Assembly (NCBI GenBank): GCA_030839005.1
Contig: JAUZEM010000505.1
Location: 1-9,197, forward strand
DNA: 9,197 bases
Direction: 5' to 3'
Source of the DNA: Actinomycetota bacterium
GTDB lineage: Bacteria > Actinomycetota > Acidimicrobiia > IMCC26256 > PALSA-610
Shown one piece after another: positions 4,852 to 9,197 of the stretch; positions within the stretch are counted from its first letter, which is position 1, and the number at the start of each line of letters is the position of its first letter. The notes under the pieces are model-generated. The model had not been told where the DNA came from and ran no database searches. It was given only the letters and a program-made list of their open reading frames with translations. The position numbers and the translations under genes were made by a program.

Positions 4852-7584
4852 GTGGCGGATGATGTGGCGGACCTTCCGACGGGGACGGTGACCTTTCTCT
4901 TCACGGACCTGGAGGGTTCGACGCGCCTGTGGGAGGACAAGCCGGAGGCGATGAAGGCCGCGCTGGCCCGGCACGACGACCTGCTGCGTGAGGCGGTCGA
5001 GTCGTGCGGCGGGCACGTGGTCAAAACGACCGGCGACGGGGTGCTCGCCGTGTTCGCGACCGCTCCTGAGGCGTTGAACGCGGCGGTTCGGGCGCAACGC
5101 TCGCTCGGCTTCGAGGCGTGGAACGAGACCGGCCCGCTGCGGGTGCGAATGGGTCTGCACACTGGAGAAGCCGAGAACCGGTCCCGCGACTACTACGGCG
5201 CGGCGCTGAACCGTGCCGCGCGACTGATGTCCGCCGCGCACGCCGGCCAAATCGTCGTCTCGAACGCGACCGAACAATTCGTACGCGACGATCTGGCGCC
5301 CGAGCTCGATCTGATCGACCTGGGTGAGCACCGGTTCCGTGATCTGCCGCGACCGGTGCGTGTCTTTCAGGTGACCGCGCCCGGTCTGCGGCGTGAGTTC
5401 CCCAAGTTGCGTTCGCTCGACGAGTTCCTCGGCAATCTCCCGCGCCAGGTCACGTCGTTCATCGGCCGCGGCGAGGAGCTCAAGAGCGTCGTCGCATCAC
5501 TCGATGAGCATCGGCTCGTGACGCTGACGGGTCCCGGCGGCATCGGCAAGACGCGCCTGTCGATTCAGGTCGCGGCGGAGTTGCAGCCGCGCTACGCAGA
5601 CGGGGCATGGATATGCGAGCTCGCAGGGGCGAGCGACGGCGAGAGCCTGCTGCAACTCGTCGCGGCGACCCTCGGAGTGCAGCCGCGCGCAGACGTCTCG
5701 CTCGAGGGGAGCATCGTCGGCTTCCTCGCGACCAAGCAGCTCCTCTTGATCCTGGACAACTGTGAGCATTTGATCTTCGCCGCCGCACGGCTCGTCGGCG
5801 CGATTCTGCGAGACGCGTTCGATGTGCGCATCCTCGCAACGAGCCGCGAGGCGTTGGGAGTGACGGGCGAGCGGTCCTCCGCGCTCGGAACGCTGCCGCT
5901 CCCCGATCCCACCGGGGATTACGGAGCGATCGCCGAGCGTGCGGCAGTGCGCCTGTTCACGGAGCGGGCAGCGGCCGTGCGAGAGGGATTCGTGCTCGAG
6001 CCCCGGAATGCCGCGACGGTGGCCGAGCTCTGCTGTCGTCTCGACGGCATTCCCCTCGCGATCGAGTTGGCCGCGGCGCGAGTCGTTGCAATGAGTCCGG
6101 CGGAGATCCTGGCTCGTCTCGACGAGCGGTTTCGGCTGCTCATCGGGGGGGAGCGCGCGGGCGCGGAGCGTCATCAAACGCTGGCGGCCGCGGTCGAGTG
6201 GTCCTACTCGCTGCTCGATACCCCGGATCGACTCGTCTTCGCGCGCTTGGGGGTATTCGTCGGTGGCTTCGACCTCGCCGCGGCCGAAGCCGTGGTAGCT
6301 GCGGAGGGCATCGAGCGATCGGATGTCCTGAATGCGGTCGCGAGTCTGGTCGCCCGGTCCATGGTCGTGGCCGAAGAGCACGACGACGCAACGACCCGCT
6401 ACCGGATGCTCGAGACGCTGCGCGACTACGCGCTGGAGCGCCTCGACGACGTGCATCCTTGGAAGCGCCGTCATGCGCAGCACTACGCGACCTTCGCCGA
6501 GCAGGCCGGTCGTGACGTGACGAGCCCGGACGAGGTGCGCTGGCGGCGGAGGATCCGCTCGGAGCTCGACAACCTCCGAGCCGCCGTGAGTTGGGCGCTC
6601 GTTCGGGACGAGAGCGACGCCGGGCTCGCGATTCGCATCGTCGCCGGGCTGGCCCGGGAGTCGTACCTCGATCGATCGGCGGGCATCGGCGCCTGGGCGG
6701 AGCGCGCGGTGTCGCGAACATCAGGGGTCGCCGCCGGGCTGCGCTACGCCGTGCTCGCGGCGGCCGCGCAGGAAGCGCTCGGCCGCGACGATCTGAAGGC
6801 CGCGCGTTCCTTCGCGGTCGACGCCGTGCGCGAGGGCTTTCCACCGGACTGTCCCGCTCCTGCCTGCGGTCATATCGCGCTCGCGATGGTCGACGCCTAT
6901 TGCTCGGAAGTCGAGGAGGCGCTTCGGCTGATCACGGAAGCGGTTGACGCCATGGATGTCGCCGGTGGCGACTTGTACAGTCGGACATCTCTTCATACGC
7001 GGTTGGCGCTCCTCCAGACCTGGAACATCAAGCCCGCTGCACGCGCCCAGGCCGAAGAGGCAGTGGGTCTCGCCCGTCGGCTCGGAAACCCGTCGGCACT
7101 GGCCGACGCGCTCTATGCATTCAGCTGGGCCGCGTGGTCCGACGATCCCGATGTTGCCCTGGCGGCCCTCGACGAGTGCATCGCTCTCACACGCGCGGGC
7201 GCCAGCGACAGTGTGTTCGACGGCGCGCTCGCCCAGGCCGCGCGGCTGCGCGCCGGAAAGGATGAGAGCGACGCGGCACTCGACCTGTTGCGCGAGGCCG
7301 TCGTGCACAGCTACCAGATCGGGTACCGGCGTGCGGTGCACTTCGCGCTGTCGTGCGGCGTCGAGGTCCTTGCGCATTTCGGCTACGCGGAACCCGCGGC
7401 GGTCATCTCGGGATATGGCCCCGCTCGTATCACGCGAACGACACCACCCCGGGTTCTCCGGGCTGCTCTCGATCCCGACGCGTACGAGCGCGCCGCGACG
7501 CGCGGTGGCGCGATGACATTCGACGAGATCGTCACCTTCACTGTTGCGCAGCTCGACCAGATCCGTGGAGACCTCAGCTCTTGA
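4852..7584 (+). CDS. Class III adenylate/guanylate cyclase fused to NB-ARC/STAND ATPase and TPR-like tail
   Basis: Numbering is from GTG 4852 (910 residues). The cyclase domain (about 8-175) opens with GTVTFLFTDLEGSTRLWE. It has both metal aspartates (D19 and D62, 43 apart), the purine-reading pair K58 and D113, and the transition-state pair N120 and R124, so it should be active with adenylate rather than guanylate preference. A linker leads to the STAND ATPase: NLPRQVTSFIGR (196-207), Walker A GPGGIGKT (227-234), Walker B LLLILDN (297-303, D302), sensor ATSRE (329-333) and GIPLAIELAA (399-408). After a winged-helix-like region, residues from about 560 to 840 are helical and TPR-like, probably sensing a ligand or partner. 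No LuxR-type helix-turn-helix follows, so the output is the cyclase. Alternative starts are TTG 4846 and GTG 4864. GTG 4852 is preferred because it is 6 bases after a weak -10-like GACACT. The trigger is unknown. Confidence 0.9.
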   Translation: MADDVADLPTGTVTFLFTDLEGSTRLWEDKPEAMKAALARHDDLLREAVESCGGHVVKTTGDGVLAVFATAPEALNAAVRAQRSLGFEAWNETGPLRVRMGLHTGEAENRSRDYYGAALNRAARLMSAAHAGQIVVSNATEQFVRDDLAPELDLIDLGEHRFRDLPRPVRVFQVTAPGLRREFPKLRSLDEFLGNLPRQVTSFIGRGEELKSVVASLDEHRLVTLTGPGGIGKTRLSIQVAAELQPRYADGAWICELAGASDGESLLQLVAATLGVQPRADVSLEGSIVGFLATKQLLLILDNCEHLIFAAARLVGAILRDAFDVRILATSREALGVTGERSSALGTLPLPDPTGDYGAIAERAAVRLFTERAAAVREGFVLEPRNAATVAELCCRLDGIPLAIELAAARVVAMSPAEILARLDERFRLLIGGERAGAERHQTLAAAVEWSYSLLDTPDRLVFARLGVFVGGFDLAAAEAVVAAEGIERSDVLNAVASLVARSMVVAEEHDDATTRYRMLETLRDYALERLDDVHPWKRRHAQHYATFAEQAGRDVTSPDEVRWRRRIRSELDNLRAAVSWALVRDESDAGLAIRIVAGLARESYLDRSAGIGAWAERAVSRTSGVAAGLRYAVLAAAAQEALGRDDLKAARSFAVDAVREGFPPDCPAPACGHIALAMVDAYCSEVEEALRLITEAVDAMDVAGGDLYSRTSLHTRLALLQTWNIKPAARAQAEEAVGLARRLGNPSALADALYAFSWAAWSDDPDVALAALDECIALTRAGASDSVFDGALAQAARLRAGKDESDAALDLLREAVVHSYQIGYRRAVHFALSCGVEVLAHFGYAEPAAVISGYGPARITRTTPPRVLRAALDPDAYERAATRGGAMTFDEIVTFTVAQLDQIRGDLSS

Positions 7585-7605
7585 AGACGAGCGGGCCTTC
7601 ACGGT

Positions 7606-7651
7606 GCCGCGAACAAGCAAAGACAGCAAGCAGGAGCAACAAGGAAAGGGA
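7606..7651 (+). promoter_or_regulatory. T-free, A-rich leader with strong ribosome binding site
   Basis: These 46 bases contain no T on the plus strand, carry AGCAA three times (7616, 7625, 7635; spacing 9-10) and end in AAGGAAAGGG (7641-7650), a strong ribosome binding site about 6 bases before ATG 7656. In this G+C-rich window it is an abrupt composition change and would make an unstructured RNA leader. Its function is inferred only as favouring translation. It fixes the start of the next gene. Confidence 0.6.
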
Positions 7652-7655
7652 TGTC

Positions 7656-8105
7656 ATGCCAGGAATGCAGGTCGCACTCGGCTTTCTGAACAAGATGTTC
7701 GGAGACCCGGAGTACCTTCGGAGAGACCGCGTCAACCTCCTCAATCTCTTCCGCCCCGGACAGACCGTCAACGAAATGGTCGGTGTCGCCAACGAGATAC
7801 TGAGTGGCGCCCTGGAGGGCGGTTCCGTGGTGGGCGCCGACCCGACGAAGATCGCCAACCTCCTCAAGGGAGAACCTCCCACCATCATCGAGGCGCAACG
7901 CGCGGTGGTGCAACGCAACCTCGAGCGTGAGGAACCCTTCGGAATGACGTTCGCGTGGGCGCCGGCGTACGACTGGGAGCTCACCGTGTGGGAGTCGCCG
8001 CCCACCGACATCAGCCCGGGCTGGATCACCGTGCTCATCAGGGGCCGCTACCCGAGCGACCAGCAGCCCGTCACCGGCAAGGACATGGACAAGAAGTGGG
8101 GATGA
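7656..8105 (+). CDS. Hypothetical protein, 149 residues, coupled to DinB-MOSC gene
   Basis: I do not recognise this protein. The ATG at 7656 is set by the strong ribosome binding site AAGGAAAGGG; the frame is open further upstream only as overlap with the preceding gene. The N-terminal half (about 1-90) looks helical and amphipathic, with LNKMFGDPEYLRRDRVNLLNLF near the start and a Gly-rich turn GALEGGSVVGADP (51-63). The C-terminal half is aromatic and proline-rich, with strand-like stretches (FGMTFAWAPAYDWELTVWESPP, 95-116, and GWITVLIRGRYP, 122-133), and ends in a lysine-rich tail. It has no cysteine, no signal peptide and no membrane helix, so it should be cytosolic. Its TGA overlaps the ATG of the DinB-MOSC gene (ATGA), indicating translational coupling and probably a shared task. 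It lies 71 bases after the cyclase gene. Confidence 0.85.
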   Translation: MPGMQVALGFLNKMFGDPEYLRRDRVNLLNLFRPGQTVNEMVGVANEILSGALEGGSVVGADPTKIANLLKGEPPTIIEAQRAVVQRNLEREEPFGMTFAWAPAYDWELTVWESPPTDISPGWITVLIRGRYPSDQQPVTGKDMDKKWG

Positions 8106-9100
8106 GCGTGCTCGAGCCTGCGCCGATCGAGAATTGCGACGAGTGCGGCTTCCGTTGGGATCGGTATACCGACGAACAGGCGGTCGGCGTCTACCTGGTG
8201 GCCGGTGGGCTCTTTCGGGGTGTGCTCGACGGTGTCGATCTCGACCTGGCCAACACCCGGCCGGTCGCCGAATCGTGGTCGATCCTCGAGTACGTCGATC
8301 ACGTGCGCGCCTCGATGTGGATCTGGCGGTTCGTCGTCGACGCGGCGGCAACCGACCTCGGGCTCGATCTGAGCACCGGCGGAACTCGACCGATGGATCC
8401 GGAGGTGAAGCGGTTCGACGACGTCGAGTCCACGGTCGCGGCAATGGAGGCGGAAAGCGCCGAGCTGTTCACCCTGCTACTCGGTTTGGAGCCGGAACAG
8501 TGGGACTGCTCCTCGCGGCTGACCCTGGGTGCGGTCGATCAGCACTGGATCGTGCGGCACGCGGTGCACGAGATTCTCCACCACCTCCACGATGTCGGAC
8601 GCATCCGCGCCCGTCTCGGTGACCGCGTTCCCACCCAGACCGGTTCGGTTGCCCAGCTCAACATCAGCGGTGGAGGGGTGCCGAAGCATCCGGTTGACGA
8701 AGCCGAGGTGACGGTCGCGGGCATGACCGGCGATCATCACAACGACCGAATCCACCATGGCCGGGGATTCCAGGCGCTGTGCCTCTACAGCAAGGACGTG
8801 ATCGAGACGCTCAATGCCGAAGGTCATCCGATCTACCCGGGTGCGGCAGGGGAGAACATCACGGTGGAGGGCATCGACTGGGCCGCCTTGCGCCCCGGCA
8901 CGGTGATGTCGATCGGCGACGACGTGACAATCGAGTTGTCGTCGTACGCGACGCCCTGCGCCAAGAACGCCGCGTGGTTCGCCGATCGGGATTTCCGCCG
9001 GATGTTGCACGACACCAATCCCGGCTGGAGCCGCATCTACGCCACCGTGCTCGGACCGGGACGCATCCGTAGCGGCGATCAAGTGGTCGTCGAGCCGTGA
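8102..9100 (+). CDS. DinB-like/MOSC domain fusion protein
   Basis: The 332-residue product joins two enzyme-like domains. Residues 1-180 form a DinB-type four-helix domain of the superfamily that includes mycothiol- and bacillithiol-dependent enzymes. It has an N-terminal CDECGF (C12, C15), the helix SWSILEYVDHV (H67), and AVHEILHHLHDVGRIR (H156, H160, with H161 and H163), giving a plausible three-histidine metal site. Residues about 183-332 are a MOSC domain, the sulfur-carrying fold of molybdenum-cofactor sulfurase C-termini: GDHHNDRIHHGRGFQALCLYS (210-230), GHPIYPGAAGENIT (241-254), LRPG, and the conserved cysteine C286 in SYATPCAKN, then NPGWSRIYATVL. The start ATG 8102 overlaps the stop of the previous gene, with GGGG just upstream. 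There is no export signal. A role in thiol or sulfur transfer, or detoxification, is inferred; substrates are unknown. Confidence 0.85.
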   Translation: MSVLEPAPIENCDECGFRWDRYTDEQAVGVYLVAGGLFRGVLDGVDLDLANTRPVAESWSILEYVDHVRASMWIWRFVVDAAATDLGLDLSTGGTRPMDPEVKRFDDVESTVAAMEAESAELFTLLLGLEPEQWDCSSRLTLGAVDQHWIVRHAVHEILHHLHDVGRIRARLGDRVPTQTGSVAQLNISGGGVPKHPVDEAEVTVAGMTGDHHNDRIHHGRGFQALCLYSKDVIETLNAEGHPIYPGAAGENITVEGIDWAALRPGTVMSIGDDVTIELSSYATPCAKNAAWFADRDFRRMLHDTNPGWSRIYATVLGPGRIRSGDQVVVEP

Positions 9101-9132
9101 GCCGCGGCGTTCTTGGCGCACGGCGCGGCGCC
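9101..9132. terminator. Weak G+C-rich hairpin between convergent genes
   Basis: The gap between two convergent genes contains GCCGCG (9101-9106) pairing with CGCGGC (9124-9129), or alternatively GGCGC (9115-9119) with GCGCC (9128-9132). No T-run follows on either strand, so this is only a possible bidirectional terminator, suggested mainly by position. Confidence 0.2.
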
Positions 9133-9197
9133 TAACGGGTTGTCGCGAGGACCTCGTCGACGATTTCGAGCGTGGTGTCCGGATGCAAGAAGGCGAG
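9132..9197 (-). CDS. 3' end of an unidentified convergent gene
   Basis: On the minus strand an open frame enters from the right edge and ends at TAG (9132-9134), giving the last 21 residues: LAFLHPDTTLEIVDEVLATT plus R. The codons are G/C-ending as in the neighbouring genes, and the gene-free alternative would leave an unexplained end. The sequence LAFLHPDTT followed by an amphipathic helix would suit the end of an alpha/beta-hydrolase (after the catalytic GH) or of a small lyase, but it is too short to assign. It converges on the DinB-MOSC gene with a 31-base gap. Confidence 0.5.
   Translation of the reverse strand, partial: LAFLHPDTTLEIVDEVLATTR

Noticed and set aside
4307..7584. Nuclease plus STAND-cyclase as an anti-phage signalling system
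   Set aside because: The nuclease has an export signal and a separate promoter, no cyclic-nucleotide-activated effector is present, and STAND-cyclases of this type are common outside defence islands.
7400..7584. A LuxR-type DNA-binding domain at the end of the STAND protein
   Set aside because: The last 60 residues (from ALDPDAYERAATRGG onward) lack the helix-turn-helix signature; the protein ends in the usual short tail of cyclase-STAND proteins.
5497..7629. Minus-strand open frames of 328, 234 and 302 residues opposite the cyclase/STAND gene
   Set aside because: No recognisable motifs and fully overlapped by a gene with continuous conserved motifs.
7353..7655. Longer N-terminal extension (101 residues) of the hypothetical protein
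   Set aside because: It would overlap the cyclase gene out of frame and is Arg-rich shadow; the strong ribosome binding site at 7641-7650 points to ATG 7656.
7955..8101. Longer N-terminal extension (49 residues) of the DinB-MOSC protein
   Set aside because: It would run antiphase through the 149-residue gene and has no ribosome binding site; ATG 8102 gives the ATGA overlap and places the conserved CDECGF near the N-terminus.

Overview
The window is about 9.2 kb of G+C-rich, densely coded DNA. Features pointing to an Actinomycetota chromosome are a SARP/BTAD regulator, a DinB-type protein of the mycothiol-enzyme superfamily, TAnnnT -10 hexamers sitting almost on start codons, and an adenylate cyclase fused to a STAND ATPase. 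An acidimicrobial lineage would fit, but the sequence alone does not prove it. I see no tRNA, rRNA, CRISPR array, insertion sequence or phage gene.

Left part (1-900, minus strand): a LemA-like membrane-anchored protein, followed 29 bases downstream by the first 89 codons of rmuC, which runs off the left edge. Both start codons are preceded at 6-8 bases by the same TAGGGTCG element. Bases 901-1068 separate these genes from a rightward operon and hold a conspicuous imperfect direct repeat.

Second block (1069-3315, plus strand): an FAD-dependent monooxygenase-like protein and, 15 bases later, an alpha/beta-hydrolase with all the marks of an epoxide hydrolase. They look like one transcription unit and could form and open an epoxide, although the substrate is unknown.

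Third block (3481-7584, plus strand): a small stand-alone SARP-type regulator (winged helix plus BTAD), a secreted or membrane-anchored thermonuclease with a complete active site, and a 910-residue protein joining a catalytically complete class III cyclase to an NB-ARC/STAND ATPase and a helical TPR-like tail. The 165 bases before the SARP gene carry paired 7-bp direct repeats and a small dyad. The thermonuclease has its own likely leaderless promoter.

Fourth block (7656-9100, plus strand): an unrecognised 149-residue protein with a strong ribosome binding site behind a T-free leader. It overlaps (ATGA) a two-domain DinB-MOSC fusion, so the two are probably translated together and functionally linked. 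The 3' end of an unidentified convergent gene enters at the right edge (9132-9197).

The least explained parts are the orphan protein coupled to the DinB-MOSC fusion and the two repeat-bearing intergenic regions.
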